This document shows, in pieces, positions 42,966 to 51,984 of a stretch of DNA of 64,000 nt. Each line of letters starts with the position of its first letter. Within the stretch, counting starts at the first letter, position 1. A program made the position numbers and the translations under genes. The notes under the pieces are model-generated. The model was not told the origin of the DNA and searched no databases. It saw only the letters and a list, made by a program, of their open reading frames with translations. The stretch is from assembly GCF_000482325.1 (NCBI RefSeq), contig NZ_KI535295.1, positions 793,060-857,059 on the forward strand, in the 5' to 3' direction. Origin of the DNA: Bacillus sp. UNC438CL73TsuS30. Its GTDB lineage: Bacteria > Bacillota > Bacilli > Bacillales > Cytobacillaceae.

Positions 42966-43295
42966 ATGGAAATGGAACCAGGTCAGTTGTTTTTAAAAGA
43001 AGAACCGATAATTTGCAATGTGGGAAGAGATCTTTTCAGGATAAAAGTAACGAATACCGGAGATCGGCCAGTCCAAATAGGATCACACTTTCATTTTTAT
43101 GAGGTGAATGAATCCCTAAAATTTAATAGGGAGGAAGCCTTTGGAAAACGTTTAAATGTTCCAGCCGGTGCAGCGGTTCGGTTCGAACCAGGTGATGAAA
43201 AGGAAGTAGAATTGGTGAGTTTTACCGGAGAGCGTAAAGTTTATGGCTTTAATAATAAAACCGATGGATCTGTTGAAAGCAGGTGTGATAAATGA
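42966..43295 (+). CDS. ureB: Urease beta subunit
   Basis: The 109-aa beta subunit has the [17 protein letters not shown] motif and [19 protein letters not shown] near the C-terminus. It forms the trimer-of-trimers with UreA and UreC. Its stop overlaps the ureC start by four bases, and the gap to ureA is 23 bp. Confidence 0.95.
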   Translation: MEMEPGQLFLKEEPIICNVGRDLFRIKVTNTGDRPVQIGSHFHFYEVNESLKFNREEAFGKRLNVPAGAAVRFEPGDEKEVELVSFTGERKVYGFNNKTDGSVESRCDK

Positions 43296-45004
43296 GTTTT
43301 GAAATGCCTCGTAAACAGTATGCGCAAATGTACGGACCCACTACCGGTGATTCGATTCGACTGGCGGATACAGATTTGATTATTCAAATTGAAAAGGATT
43401 ATACGACCTATGGTGAAGAAGTAGTTTTTGGGGGAGGAAAAGTGATCCGCGACGGAATGGGTCAGCATCCTCTCGTAACCCGAGGGGATGGTGTTCCAGA
43501 TCTGGTGATTACGAATGCGGTGATTTTAGACTATACCGGCATTTACAAGGCCGATCTTGCGATTCGTGATGGAAAAATATCAGGAATTGGAAAAGCAGGG
43601 AACCCTTTGGTTATGGATGGTGTGGATATTGTCATCGGTGCATCCACAGAGATCATTGCGGGTGAAGGAATGATTGTAACAGCTGGGGGAATTGACACGC
43701 ATGTGCATTTTATCAACCCGGCACAAGTAGAGGTTGCCCTTACGGCCGGCCTGACCACTTTAATTGGAGGGGGCACGGGTCCTTCTGCGGGTTCAAGAGC
43801 GACAACGGTCACTCCTGGAGAGTGGAATATTCATCGGATGCTTGAAGCGGTCGAAGGGCTCCCGATTAATGTAGGATTGACTGGGAAGGGACAGGCTGCA
43901 ACAGAGGAACCATTAGCTGAGCAAGTTCGGGCAGGTGTCATCGGGCTTAAAGTTCATGAAGACTGGGGCGCCACTGCTTCAGCCATTGATCATGCATTAA
44001 GAGTAGCAGACAAATACGACGTTCAAGTTGCGTTACACGCGGACACTTTGAATGAAGGCGGTTTCGTTGAAAATACGATGGCTGCTATTAAAGATCGAGT
44101 AATTCATATGTATCATACGGAAGGGGCTGGAGGAGGGCATGCACCCGATTTAATCAAATCAGCAAGTTTTATGAATGTTCTCCCTTCCTCTACTAACCCA
44201 ACACTGCCGTATACGGTAAACACCATTGATGAACATCTGGATATGTTAATGGTTTGTCACCATTTAAATCCGTCTGTACCCGAGGATATAGCTTTTGCTG
44301 ATTCAAGGATTCGAAAAGAAACCATTGCTGCAGAAGATATACTTCAAGATATGGGGATTTTTAGTATGACCAGTTCAGATGCACAGGCGATGGGGCGTGT
44401 CGGAGAAGTTGTTATCAGAACTTGGCAGGTTGCCGATAAAATGAAAAAACAAAGAGGCTTTTTAGAAGGTGATCGTGAGCTTTCAGATAATAACCGTGCA
44501 AAACGTTATATTGCAAAATATACGATTAATCCTGCGATTACCCATGGAATTTCTGATTATGTAGGTTCCATTGAAGTAGGAAAGATCGCAGACCTGGTGA
44601 TTTGGTCACCGGCGTTTTTTGGCGTTAAACCTGAACTGGTTCTAAAGAGTGGATTTATTGTTCATGGAATGATGGGCGATGCAAATGCATCAATCCCAAC
44701 GCCACAGCCAGTGATTAGCCGTCCAATGTATGCTTCGATTGGAAAAGCATTATCCAAAAGCTCGATTACGTTTGTATCCCAGGCAGCCTATGAAGGCAAG
44801 GTTCATGAAAAGCTCGGTCTCGAAAAAATGATCCTTCCGGTAAAAGGGATTCGGAAATTAACGAAAAAAGACATGAAACTTAATTCGGAAACACCTGAGT
44901 TGTCAGTTGATCCACAAACATATGAGGTAAGAGTTAACGGCGAGCTTATTACATGTGATCCGGTTGATAAGGTACCGATGGCACAACGATATTTCTTATT
45001 TTGA
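43292..45004 (+). CDS. ureC: Urease alpha subunit (catalytic)
   Basis: The 570-aa subunit has the full family length. Nickel-binding histidines sit in [10 protein letters not shown] and [12 protein letters not shown]. The carbamylated lysine is in [10 protein letters not shown] (near residue 218), and the active-site flap has [13 protein letters not shown] with its cysteine and histidine. It hydrolyses urea at a di-nickel centre. ATGA overlap couples it to ureB, and ureE follows after nine bases. Confidence 0.96.
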   Translation: MSFEMPRKQYAQMYGPTTGDSIRLADTDLIIQIEKDYTTYGEEVVFGGGKVIRDGMGQHPLVTRGDGVPDLVITNAVILDYTGIYKADLAIRDGKISGIGKAGNPLVMDGVDIVIGASTEIIAGEGMIVTAGGIDTHVHFINPAQVEVALTAGLTTLIGGGTGPSAGSRATTVTPGEWNIHRMLEAVEGLPINVGLTGKGQAATEEPLAEQVRAGVIGLKVHEDWGATASAIDHALRVADKYDVQVALHADTLNEGGFVENTMAAIKDRVIHMYHTEGAGGGHAPDLIKSASFMNVLPSSTNPTLPYTVNTIDEHLDMLMVCHHLNPSVPEDIAFADSRIRKETIAAEDILQDMGIFSMTSSDAQAMGRVGEVVIRTWQVADKMKKQRGFLEGDRELSDNNRAKRYIAKYTINPAITHGISDYVGSIEVGKIADLVIWSPAFFGVKPELVLKSGFIVHGMMGDANASIPTPQPVISRPMYASIGKALSKSSITFVSQAAYEGKVHEKLGLEKMILPVKGIRKLTKKDMKLNSETPELSVDPQTYEVRVNGELITCDPVDKVPMAQRYFLF

Positions 45005-45013
45005 GGTGAAAGC

Positions 45014-45472
45014 ATGTTAATTGAAAGAATAGAAACCAATATTGAGGAAATGGAAAAGGAAGAGATTATCAGACGTCATATTGAAAAAGTTTACCTGGAA
45101 AGTGCGCACCTAGTAAAACGGATTCAAAGGGTTATAACCGACCATGGCAGGGAAATTGGCATCCGTTTAAAAGATCCGCGTGACCTAAGTGCTGGTGATG
45201 TCTTATATATAGATGAGAAAAATATGATTGTCGTTGATGTAGTTGCGGATGATTTATTGGTGATTAGCCCGCGCAGCTTAAAAGAAATGGGGACAATCGC
45301 CCATCAACTGGGCAATCGCCATCTTCCGGCGCAATTTGAAAATGACGAAATGATGGTTCAATATGATTACCTTGTAGAGGAACTTTTACAGGAGCTTGAG
45401 ATTCCTTATAAACGAGAAGAGAGAAAGGTAAAGCAGGCATTTCGCCATATTGGTCATAGTCATGGAGCATAA
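45014..45472 (+). CDS. ureE: Urease accessory protein UreE (nickel metallochaperone)
   Basis: The 152-aa protein has an N-terminal peptide-binding-like domain and a C-terminal metal-binding domain ([16 protein letters not shown]). The tail is short, with [10 protein letters not shown] as its only His cluster; the long poly-His end of Klebsiella UreE is absent. It hands nickel to the UreDFG-apo-urease complex. ureF begins within its last codons. Confidence 0.92.
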   Translation: MLIERIETNIEEMEKEEIIRRHIEKVYLESAHLVKRIQRVITDHGREIGIRLKDPRDLSAGDVLYIDEKNMIVVDVVADDLLVISPRSLKEMGTIAHQLGNRHLPAQFENDEMMVQYDYLVEELLQELEIPYKREERKVKQAFRHIGHSHGA

Positions 45473-46148
45473 GTTTTTATCACTATTTCAGCTATGTGAT
45501 TCAAACTTTCCAACCGGTGCCTTTAGTCATTCATACGGGCTTGAAAGCTATATACAAGAAAATACTGTCCATAATGCGGATACATTTTTAGAGTGGGTTC
45601 GGGTATATATCAATGAACAGCTCATCTATTCAGATGGGCTGGCAAGCCATCTTGTTTTTCAGGCATTGGAAAAAGAGGATGTTCAGAAAATCTGGAAGCT
45701 TGATCGGTTATTGGCCGTGCAAAATTTACCTCGTGAAACGAGGGAGGGCACGCAGCGAATGGGGGAGCGAATGCTGAATCTTGTTCAGTCCCTATATGAG
45801 ATACCGATTTTATCGCTTTACAGAAATAGGATTGAAGCAAAACAATCTTTTGGTCACCCATCCATTGTATTTACAATGGTTGCACAACATACGGGTGTCT
45901 CAAAATCAACGGTTGTATTATTTTATTTGTATTCGGTGGTTTCAGGGATTGTCCAAAATGCTGTTCGCGGCATCCCTTTGGGGCAAACGGCAGGGCAAAT
46001 CATTCTTCGTGATATTCAAAGCGATTTGGCCAAGGCCGTCCAAACGATTGAACAGTTGGATGAAGGAGAATTTGGAATCGTCTCGCCTGGGCTTGAGTTG
46101 TCACAAATGAGGCACGAACGAGTGAATATAAGAATTTTTATGTCATAG
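45462..46148 (+). CDS. ureF: Urease accessory protein UreF
   Basis: The protein has 228 aa from ATG 45462, which overlaps the ureE end; an in-frame TTG 12 bases upstream is possible, and there is no strong Shine-Dalgarno, so coupling to ureE is assumed. The family stretches [21 protein letters not shown] and the IPLGQTAGQ region near the C-terminus are present. It works with UreD and UreG in loading nickel and CO2 onto urease. A 160-bp gap with repeats separates it from ureG. Confidence 0.92.
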   Translation: MEHKFLSLFQLCDSNFPTGAFSHSYGLESYIQENTVHNADTFLEWVRVYINEQLIYSDGLASHLVFQALEKEDVQKIWKLDRLLAVQNLPRETREGTQRMGERMLNLVQSLYEIPILSLYRNRIEAKQSFGHPSIVFTMVAQHTGVSKSTVVLFYLYSVVSGIVQNAVRGIPLGQTAGQIILRDIQSDLAKAVQTIEQLDEGEFGIVSPGLELSQMRHERVNIRIFMS

Positions 46149-46169
46149 ATTGGTGTATTTTTTCGGAAC

Positions 46170-46295
46170 GCAGATAAAATGCTTAGCAAAGCAAATAAAA
46201 CGCTTAGGAACGCAGATAAAAGTTGCTTTTTCGCAGATAAGTAACCCGAAGTCGCAGATAAAATCCAATTTTGCGCTGATAAATTTATAAGAGAA
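46170..46295. repeat. Six 21-bp repeats between ureF and ureG
   Basis: GCAGATAAAA or a near copy begins at 46170, 46191, 46212, 46233, 46254 and 46275, an exact 21-bp period. Only the first ten bases of each unit are conserved; the other eleven vary. 21 bp equals two DNA helical turns, so all copies face the same side. The block fills almost the whole ureF-ureG gap. Confidence 0.85.
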
Positions 46296-46308
46296 AGGAA
46301 GAGGTTAA

Positions 46309-46920
46309 ATGGATCCAATTAAAATCGGTGTGGGTGGCCCTGTTGGTGCTGGAAAGACCATGCTAGTTGAGAAATTGACGCGCCATTTGAAGGATGAAAT
46401 AAGTATGGCAGTTGTCACCAATGATATTTATACAAAAGAGGATGCAAAATTTTTAATGCAAAATGGAGTCCTTCCGGCTGATCGGATTATTGGTGTTGAG
46501 ACGGGAGGATGTCCCCATACGGCAATTCGTGAAGATGCTTCAATGAATTTTGCAGCGATCAATGAATTAAAAGAAAAACACCCGGATGTAGAGCTAATTT
46601 TTGTTGAAAGCGGCGGCGATAATTTAGCTGCAACCTTCAGCCCGGAATTGGTTGATTTCTCCATCTACATTATTGATGTGGCACAGGGAGAGAAAATTCC
46701 AAGAAAAGGCGGTCAGGGGATGATTAAATCTGATTTATTTATTATTAATAAAACGGATTTAGCCCCTCATGTTGGTGCAAGTCTTGATGTCATGGAGTCT
46801 GATACAAAGGTGTTTCGTGGAGACAAACCATTTGCATTTACCAATTTAAAAGATAACTCTGGGTTGGATAATGTCATTGATTGGCTAAAGCAAAATGCAT
46901 TATTAAAAGGATTGGCATGA
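46309..46920 (+). CDS. ureG: Urease accessory GTPase UreG
   Basis: The 203-aa SIMIBI GTPase has the P-loop [15 protein letters not shown], the [12 protein letters not shown] nickel/CPH motif, the switch region [18 protein letters not shown] and NKTDLAP for guanine recognition. It supplies the GTP energy for urease activation. AGAAAGGAAGAGG precedes the ATG. ureD begins one base after its stop. Confidence 0.95.
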   Translation: MDPIKIGVGGPVGAGKTMLVEKLTRHLKDEISMAVVTNDIYTKEDAKFLMQNGVLPADRIIGVETGGCPHTAIREDASMNFAAINELKEKHPDVELIFVESGGDNLAATFSPELVDFSIYIIDVAQGEKIPRKGGQGMIKSDLFIINKTDLAPHVGASLDVMESDTKVFRGDKPFAFTNLKDNSGLDNVIDWLKQNALLKGLA

Positions 46921-46921
46921 G

Positions 46922-47746
46922 ATGGAAGCTTGGACAGGCCTTCTCCATTTAAATGCTGAAGACAGAAGGGGAAAAACGATTTCGAAAAATGTATATTTCC
47001 AGGGTGCGTTTAAAGTGATGCGCCCTATTTATCATGATGAATCAGGCCAGCCTTGTTATTATTTATTGAACCCTGGCGGCGGTTATTTAGATGGGGATCG
47101 TTATAAAATGAAAATCTCCCTTGAGAAAAATGCACGCGTAACCATGACAACCCAGTCGGCGACCAAGGTATATAAAACCCCGAAAAACCATGCATACCAA
47201 GAAGCAGAGTTTTTACTTGAGGCAGGCAGTTACCTTGAATATATCCCAGATCCATTGATTGCTTACCAACATGCGAAATACAAACAAAAAAACGTGATTC
47301 GGATGGATAAAACAGCTACACTTCTCTATTCAGATATCATTACACCAGGTTGGTCTCCAGAGGGAGAGCAATTTAGTTACGAAACCATTCAATTATTAAA
47401 TGAAATCTACATGGATGACGAATTAGTTGTATATGATCATATAAAATTAAACCCAGGCCAACAGAATTTAAGGGGAATTGGATTTATGGAGGGATTTTCT
47501 CACCTGGGTTCGATGATTGTAATTGGAGAGCAATCGAATAGTGTTTTACTCGATCAGTTATATTCTGTGATTGAAATGAATACAAATGATTATAAAGTTG
47601 GACTATCCTCACTTTCAGTTCCGGGATTTACCATTCGCGTGTTAGCAAATTCCACTCAAGTGATTGAAAAAATGTTCTCGGAATTTCATCAAATCATCAG
47701 TCAGGAATGGTTTAATAAAAAACCATGTTTTCTTAGAAAATACTAA
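46922..47746 (+). CDS. ureD: Urease accessory protein UreD
   Basis: The 274-aa protein has the family stretches LLNPGGGYLDGDRYKM, TTQSATKVYKTP and YLEYIPDPLIAYQHAKY. It is the platform that binds UreF and UreG on apo-urease. It sits one base behind ureG and is closed by a terminator, after which the nickel transporter gene begins. The order ureABCEFGD-ureH matches the thermophilic Bacillus sp. TB-90 operon. Confidence 0.93.
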   Translation: MEAWTGLLHLNAEDRRGKTISKNVYFQGAFKVMRPIYHDESGQPCYYLLNPGGGYLDGDRYKMKISLEKNARVTMTTQSATKVYKTPKNHAYQEAEFLLEAGSYLEYIPDPLIAYQHAKYKQKNVIRMDKTATLLYSDIITPGWSPEGEQFSYETIQLLNEIYMDDELVVYDHIKLNPGQQNLRGIGFMEGFSHLGSMIVIGEQSNSVLLDQLYSVIEMNTNDYKVGLSSLSVPGFTIRVLANSTQVIEKMFSEFHQIISQEWFNKKPCFLRKY

Positions 47747-47752
47747 GGGTTT

Positions 47753-47787
47753 AATCCGGCAATTCGAAAGGGTTGCCGGATTTTTAT
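47753..47787 (+). terminator. Intrinsic terminator after ureD
   Basis: AATCCGGCAA pairs with TTGCCGGATT around a 10-base loop, followed by TTTATA. It lies between ureD and the nickel transporter gene. Confidence 0.8.
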
Positions 47788-47817
47788 AGAGAAATAAGTA
47801 GTTGGGGAGGAAACAAA

Positions 47818-48483
47818 ATGGATGTTACTTTATTTTCTGTTTTAACGTTAGGGTTTATTTTAGGCATCAGGCATGCATTGGAACCCGATCATGTCATTGC
47901 TGTTTCAACGATTGCAAGTCAAAGTAAAAAGCTTTGGCAGGCCTCTCTGGCCGGTGTTTTTTGGGGAATTGGACATACAGCCACACTTTTTATTATAGGA
48001 ATCATCCTCATTGTCATGAAAAATGATATTCCGGAGAAATGGTCACTGACATTGGAATTTTTAGTTGGAATCATGCTTGTTTATTTAGGGGTCGCTGCAA
48101 TGTTATCAATTCGAAAAAATCGAAAACAATCTCATCATCATGATGAAGTACATAATTTTGTGAAAAAACCTACTTATTTTAAATCATTATTTATCGGATT
48201 TGTGCACGGACTTGCCGGCAGTGCTGCCATGGTCCTCCTTACCATGAGTACCGTTCATTCTGTATGGCAGGGGGCGCTGTATATTTTAGTATTTGGATTA
48301 GGAACCGTAATCGGAATGTTAATTTTTACAACCGTAATTGGGATTCCGTTTGTTTTAAGCATGAAAAAAATGGTTGCAGGAAGTAGACTAATTTTGGCAA
48401 CAGGCGCTTTAAGTACCGTTTTTGGATTTTACTACATGTATAATTTAGGTGTGAATGATGGCTTATTTAAACTTTGGATATAA
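47818..48483 (+). CDS. ureH: Nickel transporter of the UreH/HupE-NicO type
   Basis: The protein has 221 aa from ATG 47818, which follows GGGGAGG; the frame is open to 47773, across the terminator. It has six or so membrane segments, the nickel motif HALEPDHV (HX4DH) in the first, GHTATLF in the second and a histidine-rich loop QSHHHDEVHN. It should import Ni2+ for the urease just encoded. It resembles UreH of Bacillus TB-90. Confidence 0.85.
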   Translation: MDVTLFSVLTLGFILGIRHALEPDHVIAVSTIASQSKKLWQASLAGVFWGIGHTATLFIIGIILIVMKNDIPEKWSLTLEFLVGIMLVYLGVAAMLSIRKNRKQSHHHDEVHNFVKKPTYFKSLFIGFVHGLAGSAAMVLLTMSTVHSVWQGALYILVFGLGTVIGMLIFTTVIGIPFVLSMKKMVAGSRLILATGALSTVFGFYYMYNLGVNDGLFKLWI

Positions 48484-48546
48484 TCAAGGATACAAGATCT
48501 TTTTCTGGGGGAAACTTTAATTGTAAAAAAGGAGGAAGATGCAGGT

Positions 48547-48765
48547 ATGTTTGAAAATTTCGAGGTGAATCATCTATTCGAGGGGCAGGCACATGAACAA
48601 CCTCATTTTTCATTGAATATCCAAGGACATGATTATAAGGGGATGGTTCAAGATGGCAAAATTCACTGGTACCATCCACATCCGAAACAAAAGGTGGAAG
48701 AAGAATATTTAAGTTCCGTAGAACAACAGGTATTTGATTTAATGTGTGAACATACAGAATCATAA
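48547..48765 (+). CDS. Small protein, possibly DUF5342/YheE-like
   Basis: The 72-aa soluble protein has FSLNIQGHDYKGMVQDGKIHWY, a core also found in YheE-type DUF5342 proteins (short strand, YKG, then IKW), followed by HPHPKQKVEEEYL and a helical end with SSVEQQVFDLM. AAAAAGGAGG is some way upstream (about 15 bases). It is rich in His (6), near a nickel transporter. Function is unknown and the DUF call tentative. Confidence 0.6.
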   Translation: MFENFEVNHLFEGQAHEQPHFSLNIQGHDYKGMVQDGKIHWYHPHPKQKVEEEYLSSVEQQVFDLMCEHTES

Positions 48766-48770
48766 AGGAG

Positions 48771-48796
48771 AGCATCCCGTCATTTTGCGGGATGCT
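48771..48796. terminator. Terminator between small protein and urea transporter
   Basis: AGCATCCCG pairs with CGGGATGCT around TCATTTTG, followed by TTCTT on the plus strand. It lies between convergent genes. Confidence 0.8.
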
Positions 48797-48806
48797 TTCT
48801 TCGATT

Positions 48807-49757
48807 TTAAAATGAGGGAAGAACTTTCCTTGCACATAGGAATAGCCATGTGCAAAATACAAAAGGCATGGTCAATGCAGGCAGACCGTACGGCAAAAGC
48901 CATGTGACAATACTTGCCGTAATCGGTACGGTTAAACAAGCAGCGATAATTCCATATAGTAATCCCTTCCGACCATTCTCATTAAAAACAATCGAAACAG
49001 CGATAATGGTTAAGATAGCATTGTATCCGTATAGCCCCATAAAAATCAAATGGTGTTCTCCTCCGAGAAAATATGATGTGATTAGCGCGGCGAGGTTTCC
49101 TATTATTGCAAAAAGACCCAATTTCCATCCAGCCCAAAATACCGCGATAAATAATAGGATTCCGGAAAAGGAATTATCAAGAAAAAAAATTTGCCCGATC
49201 CCGTTTACAGCGCCATCAAGCCAATTTGTCTCTCCCTTTATATTTAAGGTCCAATTGGATAAAGATTGTGGTGTGAGATTAGGGCTTATTTTAAAGGAAA
49301 CTAGTCGATAGGTAGTAAGGAGCCAAAACCAGGTTAGGACAATAAATGGAAAGGTTAGAATCGGAATTTCAGTTGGCTTCATGATATGAATCATGGCAGC
49401 TGTAAATAACGCAGCGATCGCAGAACCAGCTATAGCAATGAACCAGCGGTCATCTCCGCTTAAAAACAAGAAAAGGGCCATTCCTGTCAGGACGGAGTTA
49501 TATCCATACAATCCCTGACCTATAATCTTTTGATCTGCCCCACCAAGTTTTCCTATTACCGTTCCAATAATAGTGGATAAAAGAGCGATAATTCCTAAAG
49601 AATAGGATGCAATGGTGATCGCAGCTAGAATAATAAACCCAGAAACTGCATTTTCAATCAAGATTACCTGAGAGATTCCTTTTAACGAAGATATTATCAA
49701 CCACTTTAACGTTTCCTTGTTAAAAAAATCATTTGAGTTATGTTGAATGTTCACCAC
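48807..49757 (-). CDS. Urea transporter (UT family)
   Basis: The 316-aa membrane protein has internal two-fold repetition: QGLYGYNSVLTGMALFLF (residues about 80-97) and MGLYGYNAILTIIAVSIV later, the urea-transporter signature of the SLC14/UT family. About ten membrane segments fit. It gives urea to the urease encoded on the other strand. The GTG at 49757 follows AAAAGGA; a second GTG comes next. Its leader carries an attenuator-like structure. Confidence 0.85.
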   Translation of the reverse strand: MVNIQHNSNDFFNKETLKWLIISSLKGISQVILIENAVSGFIILAAITIASYSLGIIALLSTIIGTVIGKLGGADQKIIGQGLYGYNSVLTGMALFLFLSGDDRWFIAIAGSAIAALFTAAMIHIMKPTEIPILTFPFIVLTWFWLLTTYRLVSFKISPNLTPQSLSNWTLNIKGETNWLDGAVNGIGQIFFLDNSFSGILLFIAVFWAGWKLGLFAIIGNLAALITSYFLGGEHHLIFMGLYGYNAILTIIAVSIVFNENGRKGLLYGIIAACLTVPITASIVTWLLPYGLPALTMPFVFCTWLFLCARKVLPSF

Positions 49758-49773
49758 GTCCTTTTAGGGGGAA

Positions 49774-49855
49774 AATAAAAAAAGTCCCGAACAATCACCT
49801 TAGGTGAATTCGAATCTTTAATAAATTTTCCCTCTAATTAGAAAAAGTATTCGAA
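49774..49855 (-). promoter_or_regulatory. Attenuator-like leader of the urea transporter gene
   Basis: Read on the minus strand, three segments can pair alternatively: segment I (TTCGAA, 49850-49855), II (TTCGAA, 49809-49814) and III (TTCGGG, 49786-49791). II:III plus TCACC/GGTGA makes a hairpin ending in seven T (a terminator); I:II gives an 8-bp alternative stem that would stop it forming. This is the build of a transcription attenuator. The ligand or protein is unknown. Confidence 0.45.
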
Positions 49856-49879
49856 CAGTCTTTGGGATAAAAAATATAA

Positions 49880-49922
49880 AAAGCTTGTAGACGTATCTAG
49901 AACCTAGATTTGTCTACAAGCT
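49880..49922 (-). terminator. Terminator of the psuK-psuG unit
   Basis: AGCTTGTAGAC and GTCTACAAGCT form an 11-bp perfect stem with an inner stem TCTAG/CTAGA, followed on the minus strand by TTTTTATATTTTTT. It lies 13 bp after the psuG stop. Confidence 0.88.
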
Positions 49923-49934
49923 AAACGAAAGCTA

Positions 49935-50849
49935 TTATTTCATTGTATTAAAACTTACTGCTATTTTAGCTCCGACAACAGCATTGTTTTTCACAAGAGC
50001 AATGTTTGCATCTAAACTTTTTCCTTCAGTTAATTCTTTTACTTTCCCAAGCATGAATGGTGTTACATTTTTACCGGAAATATGTTTTTCTTCAGCTTCT
50101 TTTAATGCGGTTTCGATTACACTATTAATCGTTTCTTCATCCATTGCATATTCTTCAGGAATCGGGTTGGCAATAACAGCTCCGCCTTTAAGATTCAAAT
50201 CCCATTTTACTTTTAACGTAGAAGCAATGGTTTCCACATCATCTGAGCGTAAATTCAGCGGGAATTCACTTGTACGGGTATAGAAGGCAGGAAGGACATC
50301 TGTTTGATAGCCAATCACCGGTACACCTTTTGTTTCAAGATATTCCATTGTAAGACCCAAATCTAGAATAGATTTAGCACCAGCGCAAATAACGGCTACG
50401 TTTGTTTGTCCAAGTTCTTCGAGGTCAGCCGAGATATCCATAGTTGTTTCGGCACCACGGTGAACACCGCCAATACCACCAGTAACAAAGATATTAATTC
50501 CCGCTGCCTCCGCACAAATCATCGTTGCAGCAACAGTTGTTGCTCCTAGTTTTTTTGTGGCAATTAAATAGGCCAAATCACGTCTTGATGCTTTTGCTAC
50601 ATCTGAGCTTTTACCGAACATTTCTAACTCTTCATCGGATAGACCGATTTTAATCTTTCCATCCACGATTGCAATGGTTGCCGGCACGGCACCGTTATCA
50701 CGGACAATTTGTTCCACTTCACGCGCGGTTTGAACATTTTGCGGGTAAGGCATACCGTGTGAAATAATGGTTGATTCTAATGCTACGATTGGTTTTCCTT
50801 GTTCCTTAGCTGTACGAACTTCTTCAGATAATTCAATATATTGTTTCAT
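49935..50849 (-). CDS. psuG: Pseudouridine-5'-phosphate glycosidase
   Basis: The protein has 304 aa from ATG 50849, after GGAGGAAT and overlapping psuK by four bases; the frame continues to 50984 only as overlap. Family stretches are [31 protein letters not shown] (with catalytic residues) and [11 protein letters not shown]. It splits pseudouridine 5'-phosphate to uracil and ribose 5-phosphate, finishing pseudouridine salvage after PsuK. Confidence 0.92.
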   Translation of the reverse strand: MKQYIELSEEVRTAKEQGKPIVALESTIISHGMPYPQNVQTAREVEQIVRDNGAVPATIAIVDGKIKIGLSDEELEMFGKSSDVAKASRRDLAYLIATKKLGATTVAATMICAEAAGINIFVTGGIGGVHRGAETTMDISADLEELGQTNVAVICAGAKSILDLGLTMEYLETKGVPVIGYQTDVLPAFYTRTSEFPLNLRSDDVETIASTLKVKWDLNLKGGAVIANPIPEEYAMDEETINSVIETALKEAEEKHISGKNVTPFMLGKVKELTEGKSLDANIALVKNNAVVGAKIAVSFNTMK

Positions 50850-51955
50850 GATAATTCCTCCATGTCTTTTTGTAGTTGTTCTGCAGATAAATCCTGACGG
50901 ACAGTATAAGGGGATTGCAGGGTTTTGGCGGCATTCACATTGCCGGCTTTTGCAATTTCCGGTAATGATTTCCCTTCTAGCCATGTATGAATGACAGCAG
51001 AAGAGAATGCATCACCTGCACCTGTAACATCGATAATTTCCTTTAGTTCAAAGGAAGGAACATGAAAAATTCCTTCCTCTTTATTACCGATCATCGATCC
51101 TTTTTTACCATTGGTAATAATCACATTGGATATTCCAAGTGCCAACCAATTTTCTAATGCTTTCTTCCAATCTTCAATATTTTTGATTTCAGCTTGAAAA
51201 TACATTTCTGATTCATCCCGGTTTGTAATTAACCAGGTGACTCCAGTTAAATCATTTGGTAAGCGGCTCATTTTTGGGGATGAAACGGGTATGAGCGCTA
51301 TCGGTATGTTATGGCCTTTTGCAAATTGACACAGAAATTGAATCGATTCTTTCGGACAGTTTAAATCAACTACAATACATTTTGCTCGGCTTAATAAAGC
51401 ATCCTGTTTAAGTAGTAAATCAGGTGTGATGGATTCGTATACTTCCATATCTGCTAAGGCGATAATTAATTCTCCGTTCGGGTCTAAGACAGCCGTGTAA
51501 GAACCAGTAGATTTTTCAGGAAATTGTACAACCGTTTCCAGGTTCATGTATAAAGAGGATGCATCCTCAATAAACGACCAGTCTTTATCGGTTCCGCTTG
51601 CAGAAATAAGGGAGATTCCCATCCCAAGCCGTCCAAGGTTTTCAGCAATATTCCGAGCAACCCCGCCTGCATTCTGAGTAGCATAAATCGGATTAGAAGT
51701 GCCTAACTGAGCTTTCTCTTTCGTATGAAATTTTCGGTCAATATTTGCACCACCGATACAAATCACTTCTTGTGATTCACTTAAAATATAGGCCCTGCCT
51801 ATAATCTTTCCTTTTTTGGTTAATCCGGAGATCATATTAGCAACGGAGGGCCTGGACAAACCCAAAGTTTCAGCAAGCTCTTGCTGCGAAACATAAGGGT
51901 TTTTTCGAATTAAATCCAAAATTAATTGTTCTTTCTCATTCATTTTTTCAGGCAC
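50846..51955 (-). CDS. psuK: Pseudouridine kinase with N-terminal helix-turn-helix
   Basis: The protein has about 369 aa. Residues about 5-55 form a winged HTH ([40 protein letters not shown]), and the rest is a PfkB/ribokinase-type kinase with [15 protein letters not shown] and the anion hole DVTGAGDAF near residue 310. It phosphorylates pseudouridine for PsuG. The start is uncertain: GTG 51955 is best spaced after GAGGTGA, with GTG 51964, TTG 51958 and ATG 51943 as alternatives. The DNA-binding part suggests it also regulates its own locus. Confidence 0.88.
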   Translation of the reverse strand: MPEKMNEKEQLILDLIRKNPYVSQQELAETLGLSRPSVANMISGLTKKGKIIGRAYILSESQEVICIGGANIDRKFHTKEKAQLGTSNPIYATQNAGGVARNIAENLGRLGMGISLISASGTDKDWSFIEDASSLYMNLETVVQFPEKSTGSYTAVLDPNGELIIALADMEVYESITPDLLLKQDALLSRAKCIVVDLNCPKESIQFLCQFAKGHNIPIALIPVSSPKMSRLPNDLTGVTWLITNRDESEMYFQAEIKNIEDWKKALENWLALGISNVIITNGKKGSMIGNKEEGIFHVPSFELKEIIDVTGAGDAFSSAVIHTWLEGKSLPEIAKAGNVNAAKTLQSPYTVRQDLSAEQLQKDMEELS

Positions 51956-51984
51956 CAAACTCACCTCGTTCCTAAACAGTACGA

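Noticed and set aside
46170..46295. CRISPR or coding heptapeptide repeat
   Set aside because: Conserved cores of 10 bp with 11-bp spacers are too short for CRISPR, and no supported reading frame crosses the block.
48850..49311. 153-codon plus-strand frame inside the urea transporter gene
   Set aside because: Antisense to the UT-family gene, with no site and no recognisable domain.
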